A stretch of 64,000 nucleotides of DNA from JACCTI01 sp051005695 (GTDB taxonomy: Bacteria > Verrucomicrobiota > Verrucomicrobiia > Chthoniobacterales > UBA10450), in contig JBPCJC010000028.1 in NCBI GenBank assembly GCA_051005695.1, positions 1 to 64,000 of the forward strand. The letters run 5' to 3'. This document shows, one piece after another, positions 27,056 through 36,360 of the stretch (position 1 is the stretch's first letter; every line of letters begins with the position of its first letter). The position numbers were made by a program, and so were the translations under genes. The notes below the pieces were generated by a model. It searched no databases and had not been told where the DNA came from. It was given only the letters and a program-made list of their open reading frames with translations.

Positions 27056-28819
27056 TCAGGAAGTGCGTTCGCGTTTTTTCTTCATCTCGCCTTCGATTTT
27101 TCCGAGCGGCAAACAATTCACCACGTCGGTTTTCGTCAGCCAGCCTTTGCGCGCAACGCCGATCCCAAACCACAATTCTTGCAGGCGATCCACCGCGTGC
27201 GCGTCCGGATTAATGACGCACTTCACGCCCTTCTCCTTCGCCAGCGGCCACCAGCGCCAATCGAGATCAAGGCGTTTCGGCGCGGCGTTGATCTCGATCC
27301 AAGTGCCGGTCTCGGCGGCGGCCTCGATGATTGCTGGAATATCGACCGCGTAAGGCTCGCGTTTCAAAAGCAAACGCCCGGTCGGATGCGCCAGGAAAGT
27401 GACGTTAGGATTGCTGATCGCGCGAATGATCCGCTCGGTCATCTCCGCTTCCGGCAACGTGAATGCCGAATGCACAGAGGCGACGACAAAGTCCAGTTCG
27501 GCGAGAATCTCATCCGGAAAATCAAGCGAACCATCGCGCAGGATATCGCATTCGATCCCGGTGAAAATTCGAAAATCTTTACGCCCTTCATTGAGCCTGC
27601 GAATCGCCGCCATTTGCACCCGCAGCCTTGCGGCATCGAGCCCGCGCGCCTGAATGGAACTGCGGCTGTGATCGGCAATTCCAATGTATTGCAGGCCGAG
27701 TTCTTCGGCCGCGCGCGCCATGTCTTCGAGCGAACTCCGGCCATCGCTCGCGGTGGTGTGGCAATGAAAGGTGCCGCGCAAATTTTCCTTCTCGATCAAT
27801 TTCGGCAGACGCCCCTCCGCCGCGGCTTCGAATTCGCCGCAGTTCTCGCGCAACTCCGGCGCGATGTAATCCCAGCCTAACGAGCGGTAGATCTCGGCTT
27901 CCTCGTGCACTTCGGGGATCGGTTCGGCCGCGCGCTTGCGTTTTGCCGTCGGCTCGACGGGCGCCGGCCCGAGCCGGTATTCGTTCAAGGTCCAGCCACG
28001 CTGCAGGGCGCGATTGCGAACGACGATGTTGTGCTCCTTGCTCCCGGTAAAATAATTGAGCGCAAACGGGTACTCGTTAGGCGCGACCACCCGCAGATCG
28101 CATTGAATCCCGGAGCGCAGGCGCACGCTCGTTTTAGTCACGCCCTGGGCGATGATCGATTCCACCAGCGGATGGGCCGCGAAGAATTTCGTGACCGATT
28201 CCGGCGCCTTGGTCGCGACAATAAAATCGAGATCGCGCACGATTTCTTTGCGCCGCCGATAGCTGCCGGCGATGCACACGTGCAAGGTTTCCTCCAATCC
28301 GCGGAGATCGTTTTGCAAGGTCTCCGCTTCGTTCGCGATCGTGCCCAATTGAAAAGAGCCCGCATGTTTCGAACGGTCTGCGATGGCCTTGGAAAGTTTC
28401 GTCTGCGTCGTCTTCCCGAAGCCCGGCAATTCCGCGACGCGATCGGTTGCGCAAGCTTCCTGCAGTTGCGCGATCGAACTGATTTTAAGCTGATCGTAGA
28501 GCGCCTTGATTTTTTTCGCGCCCAACCCCGGCAGCGTGAAAAGCTCGAGGATATCCGGCGGAAATTCCGCGCGCAGCGTTTCGAAATATTCCGACCGACC
28601 ACTCTCCGCGAGCTCGCGCACGACGGTCGCGATCCCTTTGCCGATCCCGGGAATCTTCGCGAGCGTTTCGGGATCGCGCAGCTCGGTCACGGTGCCGCCC
28701 CAGGTTTCGAGCGAGCGCGCGGCGTTCGCATACGCGCGGATCTTGAACGGGTTCTCCGCCTTCAGCTCCATCAGGGTGGCAATCTTTTCCATCGTCTCCG
28801 CGATCGCCGCCTTATCCAT
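27056..28819 (-). CDS. polX: DNA polymerase X with C-terminal PHP domain
   Basis: This 587-residue repair polymerase has an N-terminal helix-hairpin-helix 8-kDa domain (about 1-100, with LAKIPGIGKGIATVV and FTLPGLGAKKIKALY), a PolX nucleotidyl-transfer core (about 150-330, GSYRRRKEIVRDLDFIVA with the metal-binding Asp pair) and a PHP phosphoesterase domain (about 348-575). PHP ligands are HCHTTASDG, IADHS, GIECDI, ASVHSAF, HPTGR and NPDAH. Bacterial PolX fills short gaps in base excision repair, and the PHP domain adds 3'-exonuclease or AP-endonuclease activity. It is divergent from the protease gene. Confidence 0.94.
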   Translation of the reverse strand: MDKAAIAETMEKIATLMELKAENPFKIRAYANAARSLETWGGTVTELRDPETLAKIPGIGKGIATVVRELAESGRSEYFETLRAEFPPDILELFTLPGLGAKKIKALYDQLKISSIAQLQEACATDRVAELPGFGKTTQTKLSKAIADRSKHAGSFQLGTIANEAETLQNDLRGLEETLHVCIAGSYRRRKEIVRDLDFIVATKAPESVTKFFAAHPLVESIIAQGVTKTSVRLRSGIQCDLRVVAPNEYPFALNYFTGSKEHNIVVRNRALQRGWTLNEYRLGPAPVEPTAKRKRAAEPIPEVHEEAEIYRSLGWDYIAPELRENCGEFEAAAEGRLPKLIEKENLRGTFHCHTTASDGRSSLEDMARAAEELGLQYIGIADHSRSSIQARGLDAARLRVQMAAIRRLNEGRKDFRIFTGIECDILRDGSLDFPDEILAELDFVVASVHSAFTLPEAEMTERIIRAISNPNVTFLAHPTGRLLLKREPYAVDIPAIIEAAAETGTWIEINAAPKRLDLDWRWWPLAKEKGVKCVINPDAHAVDRLQELWFGIGVARKGWLTKTDVVNCLPLGKIEGEMKKKRERTS

Positions 28820-28889
28820 CCTCTCACCGTTACCTCAGATTCGCCGCCCGGCCACAGCAGCGGGTGAATCTTCGTGCTAACTTTCGCCA

Positions 28890-30038
28890 ATGCTTTTTCG
28901 GGTTTTAACTCTCGCGCTTTTCCTCGCGGTGGCGGACGCGCGCGCAGTGATTCTTTTCGAAACCGGCGATCCCTCGACGAACACGACGGCGCCCACCGGC
29001 AATCTCGCGGGCAGCGGCTGGCAATTCGAGGGCACCTTCGGCCCGTTCCTGGGAACGCCGATCGCGCCGAATTTTTTTATCACCGCCAAACATATCGGCG
29101 CGGCCGACAGCGTTTTTTATTACAACGGCAACGTCTATCCGGTGGCGCGACAATTTAACGACGCCTTCAGCGACTTCAGCATCTGGCAAATCACCGGCAC
29201 GTTTCCGACCTTCGCTCCGCTCTACACCAGCGGCGGCGAGACCGGGCAGCAGCTGGTCGTCTTCGGTCGCGGGACGCAGCGCGGGAGTGAAATTATTCTC
29301 GGCGGAACTTTGCGCGGATGGAACTGGGGACCCGGCGACCGGGTTGAGCGCTGGGGCGAAAATGTCGTTAACGCGATCGTCCAGGATGGCCCGGCGAACG
29401 CTTATCTTTACGCGACCTTCGATCAGGACGGCGTGCCTAACGAGTCGCACCTTTCTTCCGGCGATTCCGGCGGCGCGATTTTCTTGCAAGAAGGTGGAGT
29501 TTGGAAATTGGCCGGGATCAATTACGCGGTCGACGATCTCTACATGAGTGCGGTCGGCGGGCCGTTCACCGCGGCGGTTTTCGATACGCGCGGATTCTAT
29601 TTCCAGGACTCCTCGAACCCGCCGCATTACACCGTCATCACCGGGACGAAACCGCAACCGACGGGATTTTATTCGACCCAGATTTCCGCGAAACTCGGCT
29701 GGCTTTACAGCGTGATCGACCCGGCCGGCGATGCGGATGGCAACGGAATTTCCAATCGGCTGGATTATGCGCGCGCGCTGAACGCGGCCGCAACCGCCGG
29801 CCCAGGCGCGGTCGCGGCGACGAAGGCAACCAACGCGCTCACCTTCACCTATCGAAAGCTGACGACGCCGAACAATCTCCAGTATGCGGTCGAGCAGTCG
29901 AACGACCTGGTGCATTGGATGCCGGCGGCGCCTAACGAGTCCATCGTTCGCTCAGGCGACGACGTGCAGACCGTCAAAGCCTCGGTCCCGCTCAGCAACA
30001 CGCCGACGTTCCTGCGGATCGAAATTACCGGGCCCTGA
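28890..30038 (+). CDS. Secreted trypsin-like serine protease
   Basis: This 382-residue protein has a signal peptide (MLFRVLTLALFLAVADARA) and a chymotrypsin-fold domain: His68 in ITAKHIG, Asp95 in FSDFSIW as the likely acid, and Ser193 in SSGDSGGAIF. After residue 260 come a Ca-loop-like segment (DPAGDADGNGISNRLDYA) and a tail module of the YAVEQSNDLVHW type that ends many secreted Verrucomicrobiota proteins and probably serves in surface sorting or adhesion. Substrate unknown. Two copies of the dispersed motif are read as P-N-E (29435 and 29930). Confidence 0.87.
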   Translation: MLFRVLTLALFLAVADARAVILFETGDPSTNTTAPTGNLAGSGWQFEGTFGPFLGTPIAPNFFITAKHIGAADSVFYYNGNVYPVARQFNDAFSDFSIWQITGTFPTFAPLYTSGGETGQQLVVFGRGTQRGSEIILGGTLRGWNWGPGDRVERWGENVVNAIVQDGPANAYLYATFDQDGVPNESHLSSGDSGGAIFLQEGGVWKLAGINYAVDDLYMSAVGGPFTAAVFDTRGFYFQDSSNPPHYTVITGTKPQPTGFYSTQISAKLGWLYSVIDPAGDADGNGISNRLDYARALNAAATAGPGAVAATKATNALTFTYRKLTTPNNLQYAVEQSNDLVHWMPAAPNESIVRSGDDVQTVKASVPLSNTPTFLRIEITGP

Positions 30039-30045
30039 GCACCGC

Positions 30046-30645
30046 TCACATTCGCCCGCGCCGTTTGTAGAAATCGAAACGCGCGATGACCGCGTCCACG
30101 TATTTGCGGGTTCCGGGAAAATCGATGTTCGCCCGAAAAGTGTCCGGCGGGAGCACCAGCCGTTCGTCGCCTCCAGCCCAGCGGAGGGCGCGGCTGGCCC
30201 CGGCGTTATATTCCGCGAGCGCGAACGGCACCGGATCGGCCTGCGCTTTCCAATGCTGCATTGCTCGCGCGAGATACCAGCTCCCCGCCTGGAGATTTGT
30301 TTTCGGATCGAACAACTCTTCCCCGTGAAAATTTTCCAGGTGCGTTTCCCGGGCCCACTCGCTCGCCGCGCGCTCCGTCACCTGCATCAAGCCACGTTCG
30401 CCCGCGCTCCCAAATTTTTGCGGATTGAAGCGGCTCTCCCGCCAGACGACGGCTTTGATCAGCATCGGATCGACGCCATGCTGCGAGGCGACCTGGCGAA
30501 TTAATTCGTCCTGTTGATGGAAACGCCCGGGGCTGATCCATTCGTAAAGCGTGTAGGCGGTATCGCCCGAGCGCAGCGCGAGGTAGGTTGCGCCCGCCGC
30601 CAGCGCGAGCAACCCGCAGATCAGGAATTTGAGAACGAAGCGCAT
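30046..30645 (-). CDS. SLT-type lytic murein transglycosylase
   Basis: This 199-residue protein has an N-terminal signal or anchor (KFLICGLLALAAGATYLAL, about 6-24) and a lysozyme-like domain (about 45-190). Catalytic Glu70 lies in AVVWRESRFNPQ; GERGLMQVT and FALAEYNAGASRALRW are the other Slt motifs. It cleaves peptidoglycan glycan strands to 1,6-anhydro products during wall turnover. It is convergent with the protease gene (seven bases apart) and divergent from priA. Confidence 0.92.
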   Translation of the reverse strand: MRFVLKFLICGLLALAAGATYLALRSGDTAYTLYEWISPGRFHQQDELIRQVASQHGVDPMLIKAVVWRESRFNPQKFGSAGERGLMQVTERAASEWARETHLENFHGEELFDPKTNLQAGSWYLARAMQHWKAQADPVPFALAEYNAGASRALRWAGGDERLVLPPDTFRANIDFPGTRKYVDAVIARFDFYKRRGRM

Positions 30646-30734
30646 CGCAGTTGATCAATCACGCATCATTGGACGCGAGCAATGACTTTTCCTTGCGCCC
30701 TATTTTATCCCCGGAGCGAGCTCGCGCCTAACGA

Positions 30735-32963
30735 GTGAAAGCGAAATACGCCCGGGTCATCGTCGACCGCGTGATTCATCGCGAGCTCGATTACTCAATT
30801 CCCGAGACCCTCGCGGATCGAATCGAGATCGGCTGTCGCGTGCGGGTGCCGTTTCGCGACAAATCCGCGCTCGCCACCGTGGTCGCGATTCTCGAGGAGA
30901 CGGACGTCACTGGCATTCGTCCGATCGAAGCGATCGTCGGCGAGCAACCGGCGCTGAGTTTGAAACTGCTCGAACTCGCGCGCTGGATGAGCGCTTACTA
31001 CTGCTGCTCGATCGAGACCGTGATGCGCAGCTTGTTGCCGCAAGTGATCCGGCGCGCGGAAGTCAGTTGGAAAAAACAACTCTTCGTTCATCCTTCGCGC
31101 GCGGTTCCGCCGGAAGAAATCGAAAAACTGCGGAAGCGTGCGCCGCGCCAGGCGGAGCTGCTGGAAGCAGTCGTTAGGCTAAACGCACCGATTCTTGCGG
31201 CCGAACTTCTGCGCCAGACTTCGTTTGATAACCAAACCCTGCGCGCGCTCGCCAAGCGCGGGCTGGTCGAGCTCCGCGAACAAGCAGTGCAGCGCGACCC
31301 GCACGCGGATGAGCAATTTATTCCCTCGAGCAACCTTGTGCTCAACCCCGAGCAAGCCGTCGCGCTCGCCGCAGTCGAGGAAGCGCTGGCCGATCCGGAG
31401 AACGCGAAACCGTTGTTGCTGCACGGTGTCACCGGCAGCGGCAAGACGGAGATATATTTGCAGGCCATCAAGTCGACCCTCGCGCGCGGAAAAACGGCCA
31501 TCGTGCTCGTGCCGGAAATTTCGCTCACGCCGCAAACGGTCGAGCGTTTCAAAAGCCGCTTCAGCGAAACCGACGACATGGTCGCGGTCTTGCACAGCCG
31601 GCTTTCGCAAGGCGAGCGGCATGATGAATGGCACAAGATTCAATCGGGTCGTGCGCGCATCGTCATCGGCGCGCGCAGCGCGGTTTTTGCGCCGCTGGAA
31701 AATCTTGGGCTGATCGTCGTCGATGAAGAACACGAGACGACCTACAAGCAGGAGGAAGCGCCGCGTTACCATGCGCGGGATGTCGCGGTCGTGCGCGGCA
31801 AACTCGAGGGCTGCGTGGTCTTGTTAGGCACGGCCACGCCTTCGCTGGAAAGTTATTACAACGCCCAGCGCGGGAAGTATCGCCTGCTCAATCTCACGTT
31901 GCGCGTCGACGACAACCAGATGCCGCTGATCCGCATCGTCGATCTCCGCCAGGAAAAACGGAAAGCGAAATCGCTCACCATCCTCGGGGAAAAATTATAC
32001 GGCGCGATCGCCGCGCGCCTGGAAAAGAAAGAGCAAACCATCCTCTTCCTCAATCGCCGCGGCTTCTCCACCTCGCTTCTTTGCAGCGCCTGCGGCGAAG
32101 CGCGCGAATGCCCAAACTGCAGCGTCGCCCTCACCTTCCATCGCACCGCCGCGCGCCTCAGTTGCCATCTTTGCGGACACACCGCCGCGGTTCCGAAAAA
32201 ATGTCCGGCCTGCGGCGAGGACGCACTCATCTACTCCGGGTTCGGCACCGAAAAAGTGGAGGCGAACGTGCAGCAACTTTTTCCCAAAGCAGTCGTTAGG
32301 CGAATGGACGCCGATTCTATGACCCGCAAAGATGCCTATCGCGAAACCCTGCGCGCCTTTCGCGGCGGCAAGATCGATATCCTCGTCGGCACGCAGATGA
32401 TCGCGAAGGGCCTGCATTTTCCGAACGTTACTCTCGTCGGAATTATCAATGCCGATCTCGCGCTCCATCTGCCGGATTTCCGCGCAGGCGAACGAACCTT
32501 TCAGTTGCTCACCCAGGTCGCCGGCCGCGCCGGCCGCGGCGAAACGGCGGGCGAAGTTTTCGTGCAAACCTTCACGCCCTTCAGCCCATCGATTCAGTTC
32601 GCGCGGCATCACGATTTCACCGGTTACTTCGAGCAGGAACTGGAATTCCGTGAACGCTGCGATTTCCCTCCCTTCACCCACGCGGTTTTGCTGACAATTC
32701 GTTCCGCGCACGAAACACGTGCAAGCTTTTCGGCCGAAACGCTGGCCCGCCGTTTACGCGAAGCGTTGCCGAAAGAATTCATCCTGAGCGAGCCAACCCC
32801 CGCGCCGCTGGAAAAGCTGCAGGGACAGTATCGTTTTCACATCCTCATTCGCGGCGAAGCCATCGTGCGCCTGAGCCGTTTGGTGCGCGAAACGCTAGAT
32901 AAATTGCCCTTCCCCGAGGACGTCCTGGTCGCGGTGGATGTGGACCCGTATCAGCTCCTCTGA
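30735..32963 (+). CDS. priA: Primosomal replication restart helicase PriA
   Basis: This 742-residue 3'-5' DNA helicase reloads the replisome at stalled forks. It has an N-terminal DNA-binding domain (about 1-105), Walker A GVTGSGKTE, DEEH box (VVDEEHETTYKQEEAPRYHARD), a zinc-binding region with eight Cys (CSACGEARECPNC ... CHLCGHTAAVPKKCPACGED) and helicase motif VGTQMIAKGLHFP. The start is GTG at 30735, and this codon lies directly at the edge of a GCCTAACGAGTG copy of the dispersed motif, with no other ribosome site visible. The protein is full length. Confidence 0.95.
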   Translation: MKAKYARVIVDRVIHRELDYSIPETLADRIEIGCRVRVPFRDKSALATVVAILEETDVTGIRPIEAIVGEQPALSLKLLELARWMSAYYCCSIETVMRSLLPQVIRRAEVSWKKQLFVHPSRAVPPEEIEKLRKRAPRQAELLEAVVRLNAPILAAELLRQTSFDNQTLRALAKRGLVELREQAVQRDPHADEQFIPSSNLVLNPEQAVALAAVEEALADPENAKPLLLHGVTGSGKTEIYLQAIKSTLARGKTAIVLVPEISLTPQTVERFKSRFSETDDMVAVLHSRLSQGERHDEWHKIQSGRARIVIGARSAVFAPLENLGLIVVDEEHETTYKQEEAPRYHARDVAVVRGKLEGCVVLLGTATPSLESYYNAQRGKYRLLNLTLRVDDNQMPLIRIVDLRQEKRKAKSLTILGEKLYGAIAARLEKKEQTILFLNRRGFSTSLLCSACGEARECPNCSVALTFHRTAARLSCHLCGHTAAVPKKCPACGEDALIYSGFGTEKVEANVQQLFPKAVVRRMDADSMTRKDAYRETLRAFRGGKIDILVGTQMIAKGLHFPNVTLVGIINADLALHLPDFRAGERTFQLLTQVAGRAGRGETAGEVFVQTFTPFSPSIQFARHHDFTGYFEQELEFRERCDFPPFTHAVLLTIRSAHETRASFSAETLARRLREALPKEFILSEPTPAPLEKLQGQYRFHILIRGEAIVRLSRLVRETLDKLPFPEDVLVAVDVDPYQLL

Positions 32964-33101
32964 GTTGAGAAAAGGCGCGCGCTCCGCTTCACCCTCCCTG
33001 AAGCCGAACGACGAACAATCGACTAACGGCGGCACGGCCGGAACTAACAAAAGCCGAGCTTTGCGCTCGCGTGCCAGGATCGAGCCGAGCAAGCTCCCGC
33101 G

Positions 33102-33296
33102 ATGAAGACTTTTTGCGTTTATCTCCTGGGCCACGATCACGCAGTGGAGGTCCGGGCAGATTGGTTCGCGCTCGTCGGCGAGAAGGGCGACCAATCCTAT
33201 CGCTTCAAAGTTAAGACCGCGGAAGGAAGTGAAGTCGTTGGCGAGACTCCTGCGCGCAATTTGCTCTTCATCGTCGAAAAAGACGCGCTCGCCTAA
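33102..33296 (+). CDS. Small protein of unknown function
   Basis: This 64-residue protein begins MKTFCVYLLGHDHAVEVRAD and has a mixed hydrophobic/charged, ordered-looking sequence with a likely beta-strand pattern. I recognise no family. A GGA-poor but AGC-rich leader precedes the ATG. Its stop TAA (33294-33296) is part of a GCCTAACGAGTCC copy of the dispersed motif, and the same bases end the opposing pseudogene. Confidence 0.55.
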   Translation: MKTFCVYLLGHDHAVEVRADWFALVGEKGDQSYRFKVKTAEGSEVVGETPARNLLFIVEKDALA

Positions 33297-34389
33297 CGAG
33301 TCCTCGCGCAGACTTGAAATCGCCTGACGAACCGGCGATCGAGCCAGTCCTTGAGCCAAACGCCGGACGATTACGTATCGTCCAGAGGCCGCGGGTGAGA
33401 AGCGCGCTGCCATCGCCGAGATTGAGAATCAGCAGGTAATTTTTCTGCGGCTGGAAATTTTTTAACGCTTCCCCGGCGAGGTAGGCGCGCAAATTGTGCG
33501 CTAAAATCGGGGCTTGGCGAACGGCGTAAACGCCGATCCGTGGCAGACCGCGTTCGCCGAAATGAATGCAATCACCGGCGCCGAAAATTTCCGGATGCGT
33601 GCCGCTTTGCAGAAAGTCGTTCACCCGCAGCGAGCCGTCATTCGCGCAAAGCAGGCCGGATTCACGCAGGAGAGTGGCGCCCGAATCCCCGCGGCGACGA
33701 TATGTTGATCGAACGCCACCCGCTCGTATTTCTCGAGCACGACTTCGCCGGCGACGCCGTGATCTGCCTTGCCCCCGAGATGCAAGCCACACCGATGGAA
33801 CGCCGATATTTCGCCCGGATCCGGCGCGCTTTGGGCGGGCAGCGGTAAGAATTTCCGGCTCCGCGGAAATCAGAGCAACGCTCCCCACGCGCTTTGCCTC
33901 CGCCAGCAAGCGCACGAGATTGGCGGCAATCTCGCTTCCCGCCGGTCCCGCGCCGAGATGGCAATCTGGACTCGAGCACTCCTTAGACCGGCAGCCAAAC
34001 CCTCCCGGAGCGCGAGCAAATTCTTGATCGGTTTCACCGGCAAGCCGAACTCGGACGCGACGGGCACAGTCTCCATCGGCACCTCGCTCCCGACATTGAG
34101 CGAAAGGACCTCGCAGTCGACGAAGCGACCAACTCGTTAGGCGAAGCTCGCGGGTCGATCCGGGTGACGCTTTCCTTAAGGAATCGCCGCGCTCGACCAG
34201 CGCCTGCACGTCGACGGTATCGTCGGCCGGTTGATAAAATCCGGAGATCATACCGGGCCCCATCCCCGAATACCAAAAGCGCCCGGGGGCGATCAGGGTA
34301 ACCTCGATCCCGCGCTCGACGAAGGCGCGTGTTTCCGAGAGTGGAAATAAATGCGCGTGACCCGCGCCGACAAAGACCAATCGCTTCAT
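33293..34389 (-). pseudogene. FAD/NAD(P)-dependent oxidoreductase (NDH-2-like), decayed
   Basis: Homology is scattered over all three minus frames. The start MKRLVFVGAGHAHLFPLSET with its dinucleotide-binding fold lies in one frame, FLKESVTRID in a second, and CEVLSLNVGSEVPMETVPVA in a third. GAGPAGSEIAANLVRLLAEA returns to the first, as do EIFGAGDCIHFGERGLPRIG and the region to SALLTRG. The C-terminus VWLKDWLDRRFVRRF lies in another frame. At least five small indels are needed to join them. The intact protein would be a pyridine-nucleotide oxidoreductase of the NADH dehydrogenase-2 / sulfide:quinone reductase fold. Intact flanking genes make random sequencing error unlikely. Confidence 0.85.
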
Positions 34390-34426
34390 TTTCTGCCGCG
34401 CCGCCGCGGCGCCGTTCTCGGCGCGA

Positions 34427-35530
34427 TCAGGGCGCGGGTGATTTGCGGTTCCGCAGATAGAGGTAAACGAACACGATCGCGGGGATGAGCGCCGCCAGGT
34501 CGAGCCAGGTGGTGTAGTTCCACTGTAAACTCATCGACATCACGGGACTCGGCGGACGCGGGCCTTCCGGCACCAAGCCGAGTGCGGAGAACAAGACGTC
34601 GACCACGATCCCGGCGCAAACCATGCAAAGAAAGAAGACGCCGGTGATGTAGGTGGCCGCGCGCCAGCCGTAATACTTTCCGAAAATTACCACCAGCGGG
34701 AGAACGATGAGATCGGCGAAGATGAACGAAATCACGCCGCCGAAACTGATTCCATTGCTCCAGAGATGCGCGGCCAGCGGGAGATTTCCGACCGAGCAAA
34801 CGAAACTGGCGATCGCGATCAGCGGACCGACGATGCAATTCTCCAGGATCCGCAACCACGTCGGGCCGCTCTGCAAAAAGAGCGCCTGCCACCAGTTGTT
34901 AGGCACGAGCGTGGCCAGGAATCCGGCGATCAAAAATCCGATGGTGATCTCTTTCCAAAGCATCAGCCAGTCCATCACGAAGGCGTTCGCCACCTGCGTC
35001 CATTTCCCGGGAGCCGCGCCCGATCCGCCACCGTGATGCTCGTGCCCGCCGTGGCCGCAATCGTCTTCCTCGTCGCCGCTGCCCCCGGCGACTTTGCGCG
35101 CTTCTTTCTCGAGATTTTTCGGGAAGATGATCGACGCAAAAAGCCAAAGCAGCCCGATGAGCACGAACGCGCCGATAAAATTCGCCAAGAGAAAACGCCA
35201 GCCTAACAAGATCCACAAAACCGCTGCGAGCTCGATCACCAGATTGGTCGAGGCAAACATGAAAGCGAGCGCGGGAATAAGCGCGGCGCCCTGCTTGAAA
35301 GCGCTCCGCGCCGCCGCCGCCGCGGCGTAAGAGCACGAGCTACTGGCCGCGCCAAAACCGGTGGCCATCAGCATGGTCTTCAGGTTCTTCCGGCCGAAAT
35401 GCCGGCTCATCCTGTCCTTGCTCACGAAAACCTGGAGCGCACCGGAGATGGCAAAGCCGACGGTCAAGGCCCAGAAAGTTTCCCAAGCCATGACCAGGGC
35501 GTGGTAGAGACCGGACAGGATCGGGTTCAC
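34427..35530 (-). CDS. Permease of the ArsP/YraQ (DUF318) family
   Basis: This 367-residue inner-membrane protein has about eight helices in two homologous halves. Each half has a Cys-containing or small-residue motif (GFGAASSSCSYAAAAAARSAF; IASFVCSVGNLPLAAHLW). The central loop is His/Gly/Asp-rich (DEEDDCGHGGHEHHGGG, about 152-168) and probably binds metal. Relatives export methylarsenite or other thiol-reactive ligands; metal transport is possible here because the next genes upstream encode a Cys-rich copper protein and an HMA-like protein in the same direction. Confidence 0.85.
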   Translation of the reverse strand: MNPILSGLYHALVMAWETFWALTVGFAISGALQVFVSKDRMSRHFGRKNLKTMLMATGFGAASSSCSYAAAAAARSAFKQGAALIPALAFMFASTNLVIELAAVLWILLGWRFLLANFIGAFVLIGLLWLFASIIFPKNLEKEARKVAGGSGDEEDDCGHGGHEHHGGGSGAAPGKWTQVANAFVMDWLMLWKEITIGFLIAGFLATLVPNNWWQALFLQSGPTWLRILENCIVGPLIAIASFVCSVGNLPLAAHLWSNGISFGGVISFIFADLIVLPLVVIFGKYYGWRAATYITGVFFLCMVCAGIVVDVLFSALGLVPEGPRPPSPVMSMSLQWNYTTWLDLAALIPAIVFVYLYLRNRKSPAP

Positions 35531-35581
35531 GCTAAAAATTGCCTAACGAGTGGTGAGGCTTCGGATCGCAAACGGTCGCGG

Positions 35582-35980
35582 CTACTCCGCGAGCAATGCT
35601 TCGCAAGCTCTGGTGCAACGTTCGCAAGCTTCCGCGCAGACGCGGCAATGTTCCATTTTTTCGCTGTGCCTGGCACAGCTGGCGCCGGAAATTTCCGTGG
35701 CCTTGATCGAAGCGCGGAGCTGCGCGCCGGCGAGCGTTTTGTCGGTTTGGGTAAAGCGCGAGATCAGGCGCGCAGTCGTTAGGCAAACATCCGCGCAATC
35801 GTTGCAATTGCGGATGCACTCGACCATCGCCGCGACATTTTTCTCACCGAGACAGGCGTCGGCGCAGGCATTGCACGCTTCCGCGCAGGCATAGCAGGCG
35901 GTGATGCACTCGATCGCGACCGCGCGGTCGGATGAAGGATGCACCGGATGGGTATCGAACATTTGTTTGATGTAACTCAT
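35582..35980 (-). CDS. Cys-rich four-helix-bundle copper-binding protein (Csp/DUF326)
   Basis: This 132-residue protein has 16 Cys arranged in helix-facing repeats (ECITACYACAEACNACADAC, then CIRNCNDCADVC and CRVCAEACERCTRAC). This spacing matches bacterial copper storage proteins, whose four-helix bundle binds many Cu(I) ions. There is no signal peptide, so it is the cytosolic Csp3 type. Its ATG overlaps the stop of the HMA-like gene by four bases (ATGA), so the two proteins are probably co-translated. Confidence 0.88.
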   Translation of the reverse strand: MSYIKQMFDTHPVHPSSDRAVAIECITACYACAEACNACADACLGEKNVAAMVECIRNCNDCADVCLTTARLISRFTQTDKTLAGAQLRASIKATEISGASCARHSEKMEHCRVCAEACERCTRACEALLAE

Positions 35981-36360
35981 GACGCGGAATCTCCTGGTGG
36001 TGGCTGATGAATTTGGTCGGGATGCGGGATGAACGCGTCCGTGAGGGGCGACGATGTGGTCACGTGCTCGGAGGAAATCCGGAACCCTGCGCGCTCGATC
36101 GCTGCGTGCAGTTGTTTTTCCGAAATGCTGACCGGCTCGTAGTTCACGGCGACTTTACCACCGCGGAGGCTGATCGATTGCACGCCCTCGAGGTTTTCGA
36201 GCGCGTCACGCAAGGTTCGCTCCGCCGTCGGCGAGTCCGCTTTTTCGACCGTGAACTCGGCGTCGATGTACTCGTGCAAACCGGATTCGTCAGGAACATC
36301 CGCCACAATAATGGATCGCCGCTCGCCCGCTCCGCGGATGCGATGAACCACGGCAATCAC
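35977..36360 (-). CDS. HMA-fold protein lacking the CxxC metal site
   Basis: The 127-residue product contains a ferredoxin-like heavy-metal-associated domain (about 40-100): AEFTVEKADSPTAERTLRDA, LENLEGVQSISLRGGKVAVNY, EKQLHAAIERAGF. Where HMA domains carry GMTCxxC it reads ADSPTAE, so the usual Cu(I)-binding cysteines are absent. I take the GTG at 36360 as start, because it overlaps the dehydrogenase stop in GTGA, and codons further upstream are antiframe to the dehydrogenase. The downstream gene starts in an ATGA overlap. It may be a scaffold or partner for the Cys-rich protein. Confidence 0.7.
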   Translation of the reverse strand: MIAVVHRIRGAGERRSIIVADVPDESGLHEYIDAEFTVEKADSPTAERTLRDALENLEGVQSISLRGGKVAVNYEPVSISEKQLHAAIERAGFRISSEHVTTSSPLTDAFIPHPDQIHQPPPGDSAS

